Shown here piece by piece: positions 1 through 5,818 of a stretch of 6,427 nucleotides of DNA. Made by a program: the position numbers and the translations under genes. Origin of the DNA: Cyanobacteriota bacterium (lineage in GTDB: Bacteria; Cyanobacteriota; Cyanobacteriia; Leptolyngbyales; Leptolyngbyaceae); assembly GCA_027482985.1 (NCBI GenBank), contig JAIXVO010000031.1:1-6427 (forward strand). Direction: 5' to 3'. Below the pieces are notes generated by a model. That model saw nothing but the letters and a program-made list of their open reading frames with translations, was not told where the DNA came from and did no database searches. Position 1 is the stretch's first letter, and each line of letters begins with the position of its first letter.

Positions 1-1
1 C

Positions 2-82
2 CGCAAAGCTAGGCAGGAAGCTGCTGCTGAGGGCGATCGCCCAACCACGCCGCCGACCCTGGAAGAAACACCGGAAGCCTAA
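2..82 (+). CDS. 3' end of an unidentified plus-strand gene (partial)
   Basis: The frame starting at base 2 is open for 26 codons from the window edge to a TAA at 80-82. The predicted tail is rich in Ala, Glu, Pro and Thr and ends in LEETPEA. It resembles the disordered acidic C-terminus of a larger protein. The family cannot be told from so short a stretch. Its stop overlaps the TAG of the convergent TPR gene (79-81 on the minus strand) by two bases, which suggests two genes packed tail to tail. Another plus frame is also open here, so the call rests on composition and the neat stop position only. Confidence 0.4.
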   Translation, partial: RKARQEAAAEGDRPTTPPTLEETPEA

Positions 83-1656
83 ATCTCGGATAAGGCTGCG
101 ATCGCCGCTTGGATCACACCTTGCCAATCCCCCGCTTGCTGCTGCCGGAACAGGCGCATGGTGGGATACCAGGGGCTATCCGTCCGCTCTTGCAGCCAGC
201 GCCAATCAGGCACCTGCGCCAACAACACCCATACGGGTTTGCCCAGCGCTCCCGCCAGATGCGCCACCGAGGTATCGACCGTAATCACCAAATCCAGTTG
301 GGCGATCGCAGCAGCAGTTTCCGCCATATCGGTGAGGCGATCGCTCAAATCGACCAATTTTTCTTGCCACCCCAGATTGGTAATTTCGATTTGCGGAATG
401 CCTTTTTGGAGACTGTAAAAGGCGATGTTGGGCACCTGGAGCAGCGGTTCTAAGGTACTGAGGGTGAACGATCGCGATTGGTTGTGTTTGTAAAGATTGC
501 CGCCTGACCAAACCAGTCCCACTTTGAGCCGGGGTTGGGTGACGGGCGCGGGGGGGAGCTGCCAGGTGGGGTCAGGGCTGTGCAGATACGGGACTGTGGC
601 GGGGACTGTTTCTAGGGTAGTGCCCAAGATTCCTGGCAAACTGAGGAGCGGCACATACACATCGAAGGGCGGTAGCGGTGTGCCCATCGGCGTAATGTGG
701 GCGATGCCGGGCAGGGTAGAGAGCAACCGCATCAACGGTTTGTGGCAAGTGAGAATGACTCTGCCCCCTGTTTGGGCGGCGATCGCGCTATAGCGAATGA
801 ACTGGATCGTATCGCCTAAGCCCTGTTCCGCGTGCAGTAAGAGGGTTTTGCCTTGCAAATCCGACCCATCCCACTTGGGTTGTTGGAACGGGCAGGGCGG
901 AAATTCTGAGGTTTGGAAGCGCCATTCATACTCCGGAAAACCCGCCCCGAAATGTCCCTGAGTTAGCAGCATGAGGGCGCGATTGTAGCGGGCGATCGGA
1001 TGTTGCGGCTGGATGGCTAATGCCTGGTCAATATAACGGAGGGCATCCTCGACCTGACCCTGATCCAACAGCACCTTCGCCAAACTAATTAAAGCATCCA
1101 GATTTTGCGGTTGCAGTGCTAACGCCCGCTGGTGAAAATGAATCGCCAGATGGGATTTATGCTGGGTCTGCAAGACGACCCCAATCCGATTCAGCACATT
1201 GGCATCGTTGGGCTGCTGTGCCAAAGCCTGCTGATAGTGGTTGAGTGCCTGTTCTAACGCGCCCTGTTCCTGGTAAATCGACCCCAAAATGACATGGGTT
1301 GGCCCCGGATTAGAGCCAAAGTTAATCATCAGGTTTAAGTTGGTCATGGCTTCATCCGTCAGGCGTTTAGCCTGCTTGCACAAAGCCATGCTGAGATTTT
1401 CACGGGCTTGTCGATGTTCCGGTCGGACTGCGAGCGCCTGCCGATAGAGGGCAATCCCCTGTTCCAACCGTTCCTGCTGGCAGGCAATCACGCCCAGCAG
1501 CGATAGGGCATCGGCGTGTTGCGGTTGCACCTGCAAAATTTGGCGATACAGTTGCTCCGCCTGGGCTAACCGTCCCGCTTGATGATGCGCGATCGCCACA
1601 GGCAGCACCTCCGATGGATTGATCGCAGGGGGATTCAGCATATAGGGATTGTCCAT
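79..1656 (-). CDS. TPR-repeat protein with GT9/GT41-like glycosyltransferase C-terminal domain
   Basis: This 525-residue protein has two halves. Residues about 15-247 form seven contiguous 34-residue TPR units starting at 15, 49, 83, 117, 151, 185 and 219. The third is degenerate and the last is cut short at PEYEWRF. Residues about 260-525 resemble a GT-B nucleotide-sugar transferase domain, as in many bacterial TPR-glycosyltransferase fusions. The visible landmarks are HAEQGLGDTIQF (275-286), GLVWSGG (380-386) and the heptosyltransferase-like donor-site segment VDTSVAHLAGALGKP (460-474). DWRW (484-487) and SPWYPTMRLFRQ (494-505) follow. No signal peptide or membrane segment is seen, so a cytoplasmic protein is likely. 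Donor and acceptor are unknown; protein or envelope glycan modification is plausible. The ATG at 1656 has AAGG a few bases upstream and is preferred over Met6, which has no ribosome binding site. It lies 62 nt downstream of the methyltransferase on the same strand and may be co-transcribed with it. Confidence 0.9.
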   Translation of the reverse strand: MDNPYMLNPPAINPSEVLPVAIAHHQAGRLAQAEQLYRQILQVQPQHADALSLLGVIACQQERLEQGIALYRQALAVRPEHRQARENLSMALCKQAKRLTDEAMTNLNLMINFGSNPGPTHVILGSIYQEQGALEQALNHYQQALAQQPNDANVLNRIGVVLQTQHKSHLAIHFHQRALALQPQNLDALISLAKVLLDQGQVEDALRYIDQALAIQPQHPIARYNRALMLLTQGHFGAGFPEYEWRFQTSEFPPCPFQQPKWDGSDLQGKTLLLHAEQGLGDTIQFIRYSAIAAQTGGRVILTCHKPLMRLLSTLPGIAHITPMGTPLPPFDVYVPLLSLPGILGTTLETVPATVPYLHSPDPTWQLPPAPVTQPRLKVGLVWSGGNLYKHNQSRSFTLSTLEPLLQVPNIAFYSLQKGIPQIEITNLGWQEKLVDLSDRLTDMAETAAAIAQLDLVITVDTSVAHLAGALGKPVWVLLAQVPDWRWLQERTDSPWYPTMRLFRQQQAGDWQGVIQAAIAALSEI

Positions 1657-1718
1657 GCGCCCTTACCCAAAACATTCTGGTTTAGTCTAGCGTCAAGTCC
1701 TCCCGCGATCGCTACGGT

Positions 1719-2471
1719 TCAGGACTTGCTAAACACCATCACATGCTGTTGCGGCAAATTGCTGTAAGTTTTTTGCCATCTCAATCCCACCGCAGCCAGT
1801 TCTCGCCGCACCTGCCGCTGGCTCATCTTATGCAACGGCTTAATGAAGACCAGCGGATTTTCTGCCCGATACTCCACCAGCACCACGCGACCCTCCGGCT
1901 TCAACGACTGCGCGATCGCCGACATCATCTCGCGGGGATACTCAAACTCATGGTAAGCATCCACCAGCAGCGCCACATCCACACTGTTTGCTGGCAATCC
2001 CGGCTGTTCCACCGTCCCCAGGATCGGCTCCACATTCGAAATCTGCTTGTCCTGCTTCAAGAACTGCAAAATCTCGATCATCTCCGGCTGCACATCCACC
2101 GCCAGCACCCTGCCCTCCGGTACCAGCGATGCCATCCGAAAGCTGAAATAGCCCGTCCCCGCCCCAATATCAGCCACCACATCCGTCGGGCGTAATTGCA
2201 AATCCTCCAGCAACCGTTGGGGTTGTTCCTCCTGGTCACGACTCGATCGCTCTAACCAGCCCGCCCCCTGATGCCCCATCACCTGCGCAATTTCCCGCCC
2301 CAAATACACCTTCCCAATGCCATCCGGGTTAGGATGCGCCCGCTGTTCATAGGGCGTCACCACCGGATGCGGCGCTAAAGGAACCGTCCATCCCGCTGGT
2401 AACAACCAACCCTGGCAGACCACCAAGCACAGGAATACCCACAGCGATCGCCCATGTCGAATCCATCTCAC
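1719..2471 (-). CDS. Class I SAM-dependent methyltransferase with N-terminal export/anchor segment
   Basis: The 250-residue protein starts at GTG 2469-2471, with GGAG 8 nt upstream. No other in-frame Met occurs until residue 65. Residues 1-30 have the layout of a signal peptide or membrane anchor: basic RWIRHGR followed by the hydrophobic stretch 10-27. Residues 55-78 contain YLGREIAQVMGHQGAGWLER, a block I recognise from a family of exported-looking methyltransferases. The Rossmann fold follows: motif I VVADIGAGTGYF (98-109) binds SAM, and acidic D126 in VLAVDVQPEM should contact the ribose. DAYHEFEYP (171-179) sits at the motif IV position, and KPEGRVVLVEY (191-201) is motif V/VI-like. The substrate is unknown. 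A SAM enzyme outside the cytoplasm would lack its cofactor, so the N-terminus may only tether it to the inner face of the membrane. It is divergent from the GT4-type gene and upstream of the TPR-glycosyltransferase gene. Confidence 0.9.
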   Translation of the reverse strand: MRWIRHGRSLWVFLCLVVCQGWLLPAGWTVPLAPHPVVTPYEQRAHPNPDGIGKVYLGREIAQVMGHQGAGWLERSSRDQEEQPQRLLEDLQLRPTDVVADIGAGTGYFSFRMASLVPEGRVLAVDVQPEMIEILQFLKQDKQISNVEPILGTVEQPGLPANSVDVALLVDAYHEFEYPREMMSAIAQSLKPEGRVVLVEYRAENPLVFIKPLHKMSQRQVRRELAAVGLRWQKTYSNLPQQHVMVFSKS

Positions 2472-2479
2472 AGCCTTCT

Positions 2480-2483
2480 CTCC
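2480..2483 (-). promoter_or_regulatory. Ribosome binding site for the GTG-started methyltransferase
   Basis: On the minus strand GGAG (within GGAGAGAAGG) lies 8 nt before the GTG at 2471. This is a standard Shine-Dalgarno distance, and it decides in favour of the GTG start. Confidence 0.6.
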
Positions 2484-2503
2484 AGCGTCCGCAGGTCAGC
2501 CCC

Positions 2504-2532
2504 ATGCTATCGCTAAACCCAACGAATCACAA
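2504..2532 (-). promoter_or_regulatory. Candidate sigma70-type promoter for the methyltransferase gene
   Basis: Reading the minus strand, TTGTGA (2527-2532) and TAGCAT (2504-2509) are separated by exactly 17 nt. Each hexamer matches four of six consensus positions. The start of transcription would fall near 2497 and leave a leader of about 25 nt before the GTG. The spacing and location are good but the hexamers are imperfect, so this is a candidate only. Confidence 0.35.
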
Positions 2533-2661
2533 ACCACGTTGCTCCCCCTCTTTTTGCCCCACCGTTCAAGGTTTTCCACATTTTTTTGTGCATCACTAGC
2601 GGCGATCTGGACAACGTCACAACCAGCGCCTAGATGCGAAGTCCCAGCGTTGCCCTTTGGA

Positions 2662-2710
2662 GGGGGTTCGGGGGACGCAACCGTCCCCTGAATTCGGGGG
2701 GTTTGGGGGG
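2662..2710. repeat. G-rich hairpin element, probable dispersed intergenic repeat
   Basis: TTCGGGGGAC (2667-2676) and GTCCCCTGAA (2683-2692) pair as a 10-bp stem with one G.U and the loop GCAACC. The second arm can instead pair with the following GGGGG around the GAATTC centre (2685-2700), giving a competing hairpin. Four G runs of five or six bases occur at 2662-2666, 2670-2674, 2696-2701 and 2705-2710. Such CCCC/GAATTC/GGGG intergenic elements are, from memory, common in cyanobacterial genomes. No poly-U follows, so it is not a standard terminator. It ends about 160 nt before the GT4-type start. Confidence 0.55.
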
Positions 2711-2800
2711 CTGCCACCCAAGCCCAGAATCTCGGTTTTAGCCAGAGACTTACGCTACCACCAGACTTTTGCGGATAAGGTCGGCTTTCTGCCAGCAACT

Positions 2801-2831
2801 AAGTGAGCGATCGCGAGTCCCGATCTCACTT
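2801..2831. promoter_or_regulatory. 31-bp dyad upstream of the GT4-type gene, possible operator
   Basis: AAGTGAG (2801-2807) and CTCACTT (2825-2831) are perfect inverted repeats. After a 2-nt bulge, ATCG (2810-2813) pairs with CGAT (2821-2824) around a 7-nt loop. The dyad overlaps a HIP1 octamer (2807-2814) and stops 5 nt before a -10-like TAAACT (2836-2841) that faces the gene starting at 2871. A position just upstream of a possible -10 suits a regulator site or a leader hairpin. Nothing identifies the binding protein. Confidence 0.35.
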
Positions 2832-2870
2832 GCCCTAAACTAGAGGCGAAACCCGGCTAGAGACCCCAGC

Positions 2871-3971
2871 ATGAAAGTCGCCCTGGTACACGATCGCCTC
2901 CAGCAATATGGCGATCCCGAACGGTTGTTAACCACCCTGCATCACCTGTATCCCCAGGCTCCGGTCTATACCGCCTTCGTCGATCGCGCCCAATGGGGAC
3001 AGCAATTTGCCGATTGGGATATTCGCCCCACCCTGGCGCAACGGTTGCCGGGATTGTCCCAGTTGCCAACCGTTTACCGCGCCTGGTTGCCCTCCTTCTG
3101 GGAGTCCTTAGATTTATCCAGTTACGATCTGGTGATTTCGATCTCTGGCGAGGATAGTAGCCAATCAGTCTTGACGCGATCGCACACCCTCCATATCAGC
3201 TATTGCGACACTCCCCCGCGCCGCCTCTGGGAACCCCTCCCCCTACAACCGCAGTCCAGGTCAGGCAACTGGCTACAGCCCCGCTTTCGCCAATACGACT
3301 TCTATGCCGCACAACGGGTCGATCGCTTCGTCACCCATTCTGATCGCGTCAGCCGCCGCATTCAAAAGTTCTATCGCCGGACTGCCGAACTGATTCCCCC
3401 ACCCGTCTCCGTGCCCGGAACAGGCTCCGCCGGACGCGACTACTATCTGTATGTGGGCGAACTGCAACCGATTCAGCAAGTCGAGTTGGCGATTCGCGCC
3501 TGTCAGCAGCTCGATCGCCCCCTATGGATTGTCGGCGCGGGATCTGAACGCGATCGCCTTCAGAAGCTTGCAGGCAATCAGGTGCGATTCTGGAACCCCG
3601 TCTCACCCGCTCAATTAGCCGAAATCTATGCGGGGGCGATCGCATTAATCTATCCCACCGCCTATGAAGACTTTGCCATGTCCCCCATCTCGGCAATGGG
3701 GCATGGAGTCCCCGTAATTGCCTGCGATCGCAGTGGGTTGCACGACATCATCCTCAACTTTCGGACAGGCTTACTCTTTCCCCACGCCACCGTCGAGAGT
3801 TTATGCGAAGCCATGCTGCAATTTGAAAAATTACGCTTTTCCGCGATCGCCTGTATCGAACGAGCAGCAGAGTTTTCCACCTCTAAATTTATGTCTCGCT
3901 TTGAATGGTTTGTCGCCAAAGCCCTCGACGACTACCATTCCCGCTCCCCCGCCCCCACCGAAGTCATTTAG
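2871..3971 (+). CDS. GT4-type (GT-B fold) glycosyltransferase homologue, active-site residues altered
   Basis: This 366-residue protein aligns from memory with the WbaZ-like GT4 family over its full length. It begins MKVALVHDRL, has a GT-B N-domain with YDLVIS (85-90) and HISYCDTPPRRLW (108-120), then the DRFVTHSDRVSRRIQKFY block (151-168) and IPPPV (175-179). The C-domain has YYLYVGELQP (191-200), LWIVGAGSERDRLQKLAG (218-235) and EDFAMSPIS (266-274). No signal peptide or membrane span is visible. Family positions normally held by key residues differ: GGEKV-like loop becomes GDPERL (14-19), His of CHTP becomes D113, Arg and Lys of the SRL-x-P-x-K motif become E197 and Q202, and the second Glu of EX7E becomes S274. 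The fold is kept but donor chemistry may be lost or changed. The ATG at 2871 is preceded only by a weak GAGA. It converges on the DUF1499 gene. Confidence 0.85.
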   Translation: MKVALVHDRLQQYGDPERLLTTLHHLYPQAPVYTAFVDRAQWGQQFADWDIRPTLAQRLPGLSQLPTVYRAWLPSFWESLDLSSYDLVISISGEDSSQSVLTRSHTLHISYCDTPPRRLWEPLPLQPQSRSGNWLQPRFRQYDFYAAQRVDRFVTHSDRVSRRIQKFYRRTAELIPPPVSVPGTGSAGRDYYLYVGELQPIQQVELAIRACQQLDRPLWIVGAGSERDRLQKLAGNQVRFWNPVSPAQLAEIYAGAIALIYPTAYEDFAMSPISAMGHGVPVIACDRSGLHDIILNFRTGLLFPHATVESLCEAMLQFEKLRFSAIACIERAAEFSTSKFMSRFEWFVAKALDDYHSRSPAPTEVI

Positions 3972-3995
3972 AGCAACCGAAAACCTGACTTGTAA

Positions 3996-4033
3996 GCCCT
4001 CGCCCGTTCTGGGAGAGGGGTTGGGGTGAGGGC
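3996..4033. repeat. Inverted-repeat element in the convergent intergenic gap, possible two-way terminator
   Basis: GCCCTCGCCC (3996-4005) pairs with GGGTGAGGGC (4024-4033) as a 10-bp stem with one G.U and an 18-nt loop rich in G. It fills the centre of the 83-nt gap between two convergent stops (3969-3971 and 4055-4057). Its sequence resembles the widespread CCCTCGCCC...GGGAGAGG...GGGGTGAGGG intergenic repeats of cyanobacteria. No T tract follows on either strand, so any terminator role would not be classical. Confidence 0.5.
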
Positions 4034-4054
4034 GGTTCGCGTTCTACCAGTCAA

Positions 4055-5050
4055 TCAACCCGCCAAACTGAAGCCATTGAGTTTTTTCCGAATCGTTTCC
4101 ACCCGTTTGCGATTCACGCCCAAATCCGACTCGCCCAACCGTGAGGCCGATCGCACCTGAATCACCTTTGCCGCTGGATCGAGATAAAACTCGACATCAT
4201 CCACAAAGCCCATCAAGGCACTCGTGAACTCGGCATAGAGGTAAGTATCCGTCGCCTCCACCACTTCGGCACGGGGTAAATCCGCAATAATCGCCTGCAA
4301 CTGCGCCAGCGTTTCCGCCGGGGTGCCGACTAAATCCAGCGGTTCAATCCGGTGTTTGCCATCCCGACTTTGACTGCTAACACAGTTGGGGCTGGTGGGG
4401 CAAGGTGCCAATAAGCCATCGGTCACGCCCAAAGTGGGGCGATCGCCGCTGAAGGAAAACAACCCACCGACGGCCAGCACTGGCGATGCAGGTTGGGCAA
4501 AGGCGGCAGGCGTACCGAAAACCATTGTCAGCATCAGAACAAGCGTGGCGAATAGAATCGGTAACGCTTTGGCAAGGGGATCAACCAGGGAAGTATTTTG
4601 TTTCATGGCCCAATATTGACTGAGAAAGTGAATCTGACGAAACCCGACGACGAGATTTAAGCCAGGAATGAATAACCACCAAACGACTAACGGGGCTGGC
4701 AAACCCGCCTCGCGATACAGCCGATTCACGGTGCAGTAAAGCCGAAATTGGACAATGTAAATCCAGACGATGCCCAATCCCGCCAACCCCGCAAACTCTG
4801 TCGGTACATCTGGGTCAAGCCAGGCCAGCAGCGGTGGCACCGTCACCCCCACCAGAAAAGGCAGCAGGCACATAGCACCCGACCAACCACGACCCGTGTA
4901 GCGGCGCAATTCGTCTTGAATCACCCATTTGTAATAGCCGTAGTAGGCCAGCAGCGTCACCGCTGACCACAACAGAACGCGCCACAACGGGCGAGGAGTA
5001 CCAGGAATCGGAGTTGTCATAAATCTGGGCAGCAAACCGCGATCGCTCAT
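4055..5050 (-). CDS. Membrane-domain protein fused to a C-terminal DUF1499 domain
   Basis: From ATG 5048-5050 the protein is 331 residues. A longer TTG start at 5104 (349 residues, used for the numbering here) and a shorter ATG at 5020 are possible; none has a good ribosome binding site. Residues 40-62, 75-96, 106-121 and 138-155 form about four hydrophobic segments around YYGYYKWVIQDELRRYTGR and a conserved-looking WWLFIPGLNLVVGF block. Met167 then begins a stretch built like a signal peptide: MKQN, a polar part, a hydrophobic core at 180-197, and AFA at 201-203. The DUF1499 domain (226-341) follows with CPTSPNCVSSQ (235-245), YLYAEFTS (288-295), GFVDDVEFYLD (299-309) and the hallmark VRSASRLGESDLGVNRKR (317-334). 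Its function is unknown; the domain should face the periplasm or lumen. It lies 84 nt downstream of the DivIVA-like gene on the same strand. Confidence 0.85.
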   Translation of the reverse strand: MSDRGLLPRFMTTPIPGTPRPLWRVLLWSAVTLLAYYGYYKWVIQDELRRYTGRGWSGAMCLLPFLVGVTVPPLLAWLDPDVPTEFAGLAGLGIVWIYIVQFRLYCTVNRLYREAGLPAPLVVWWLFIPGLNLVVGFRQIHFLSQYWAMKQNTSLVDPLAKALPILFATLVLMLTMVFGTPAAFAQPASPVLAVGGLFSFSGDRPTLGVTDGLLAPCPTSPNCVSSQSRDGKHRIEPLDLVGTPAETLAQLQAIIADLPRAEVVEATDTYLYAEFTSALMGFVDDVEFYLDPAAKVIQVRSASRLGESDLGVNRKRVETIRKKLNGFSLAG

Positions 5051-5073
5051 CTTTACAGTTTTTAACACAATTA

Positions 5074-5086
5074 AGCGACGGTCGCT
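5074..5086. terminator. Short dyad between DivIVA-like and DUF1499 genes, weak attenuator candidate
   Basis: AGCGAC (5074-5079) and GTCGCT (5081-5086) are perfect inverted repeats around one base; as RNA this would be a 5-bp stem with a 3-nt loop. Read on the minus strand it is followed by TTAATTGTGTT, which is only partly U-rich. It lies between the two genes if the ATG at 5050 is the real start, and inside codons if the TTG at 5104 is used. It could reduce read-through from the upstream genes. Confidence 0.2.
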
Positions 5087-5134
5087 GTGGTTTGGGTCGA
5101 GCAATCCCTGTCAGACTCGTTAAAGCCAATTCTG

Positions 5135-5818
5135 CTAGCGGCGTTGGGGCATCCCCGGATCGCGCCGGACGGTGGAATCCACCTGAATTTGTTGCCGCCC
5201 ATTGCGAATAATTCGGAGCATTTCCGCCATCTGCATTTCCATTTCTTGCAAGGTGCGATCGGCGTAATCATCAGCACCCGCCTGAATTTGTTCACATTCC
5301 GCCAGCGCCATTCGCTGCATTTCTTCCAGTTCTTGTTGGGCCTGCCGCCGCATCCGGTCAATCTCGGCGATCGTCTGTTCCCGAATCGACTCACATTCCT
5401 GCTGCACCCGCTGCCGAATCTGTTGTGCCTGCATTTCCGCCTGCCGCACAATCCCCGACTCATTCATGATTTGAGCCGCTCGCCGATCTGCCGTTTCAAT
5501 AATTTCCTGGGCATATTGCTCCGCTTCCAGGAAAATCTCTTCCTTATGGCGGGCGATCGCGTCTGCCTCCCGAAACGCTTCCGGCAAACTCAACCGAATC
5601 AAGTCCAATTGCTCAATGATTTTTTCCTCATCCACCAGCGTCCGCCCCCAAATGGGCAGCCGGGGGCTATCCAAAATCATTTCCTCCAACCGATTCAGTT
5701 CCCGCTGAATATCTAATCCAGACCGCCCACTGTCTCTCGGTGCGACACCATTGGCGGAGGCAGATTGGGGGTTGAATCCGTGTTCGGGACCGGGGCTAGA
5801 GGGGTCTTGGCGTAACAT
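5135..5818 (-). CDS. DivIVA-like coiled-coil protein (possibly Cdv3-type cell-division factor)
   Basis: The 227-residue protein has a disordered, Pro/Ser/Gly-rich head (1-34), then a conserved-looking block [14 protein letters not shown] (35-48) and [18 protein letters not shown] (55-72). A long Glu/Gln/Arg-rich coiled coil runs over about 80-210, ending with [19 protein letters not shown] (183-201). There is no signal peptide or membrane span. Cyanobacterial proteins of this type beside coaD are usually annotated as DivIVA-domain proteins, and Cdv3 is the cyanobacterial DivIVA-like division protein; identity with Cdv3 is inferred, not shown. Coiled coils of this composition also attract spurious ATP-synthase subunit b matches. 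The ATG at 5818 has GGAA 8 nt upstream and lies inside coaD, overlapping it by 106 nt in another frame. No later ATG, GTG or TTG precedes the conserved block, so the overlap is probably real. Confidence 0.8.
   Translation of the reverse strand: MLRQDPSSPGPEHGFNPQSASANGVAPRDSGRSGLDIQRELNRLEEMILDSPRLPIWGRTLVDEEKIIEQLDLIRLSLPEAFREADAIARHKEEIFLEAEQYAQEIIETADRRAAQIMNESGIVRQAEMQAQQIRQRVQQECESIREQTIAEIDRMRRQAQQELEEMQRMALAECEQIQAGADDYADRTLQEMEMQMAEMLRIIRNGRQQIQVDSTVRRDPGMPQRR

Larger units (their letters stand above)
2472..2870. other. Divergent intergenic region (about 400 nt) between methyltransferase and GT4-type gene
   Basis: No convincing gene is seen on either strand. An open frame of 100 codons on the minus strand (2496-2798) has no recognisable motif and runs through the G-rich repeat, so it is taken as chance. 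The region holds the candidate methyltransferase promoter (2504-2532), a G-rich hairpin repeat (2662-2710) and a dyad at 2801-2831 with a HIP1 copy. A weak -10-like TAAACT (2836-2841) lies about 30 nt before the GT4-type start. No clear -35 accompanies it. Confidence 0.7.
33..5560. repeat. HIP1 octamer palindromes (GCGATCGC), at least 18 copies
   Basis: Copies of GCGATCGC begin at 33, 98, 302, 337, 779, 1589, 1705, 1912, 2444, 2807, 3176, 3550, 3636, 3724, 3843, 4439, 5039 and 5553. Most lie inside coding sequence, commonly as Ala-Ile-Ala or Arg-Ser-type codon runs; a few are intergenic. HIP1 is the highly iterated palindrome typical of many cyanobacterial genomes and overlaps Dam-like GATC methylation sites. 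The roughly even spread across all genes argues that the whole window is native DNA rather than a recent import. The count was made by eye and could be low by a few. Confidence 0.95.

Noticed and set aside
1669..1696. Possible promoter for the TPR gene: TTGACG (1691-1696, minus strand) with TGTTTT 16 nt downstream
   Set aside because: The -35 is good but the -10 matches poorly, and the gap of 62 nt to the methyltransferase fits co-transcription equally well.
2412..2426. Lipoprotein lipobox (LVVC) in the methyltransferase N-terminus
   Set aside because: The residue before Cys is Val, not Gly, Ala or Ser, so it is not a standard lipobox.
2577..2590. CACA/TGTG inverted repeat around a T run
   Set aside because: Only four base pairs, with no gene ending nearby; not enough to call a terminator.
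2496..2798. Minus-strand open frame of 100 codons in the divergent intergenic region
   Set aside because: It has no recognisable motif, reads through the G-rich repeat and the candidate methyltransferase promoter, and has an irregular composition rich in Pro, Gly and Trp.
3349..3696. Minus-strand open frame of 115 codons inside the GT4-type gene
   Set aside because: Arg/Ser-rich shadow of a clearly coding plus frame, with no motif.
5087..5716. Plus-strand open frame of 209 codons opposite the DivIVA-like gene
   Set aside because: It is antisense to a strongly coiled-coil gene; its His/Leu/Pro/Phe-rich content is what the complement of Glu/Gln/Arg codons gives.
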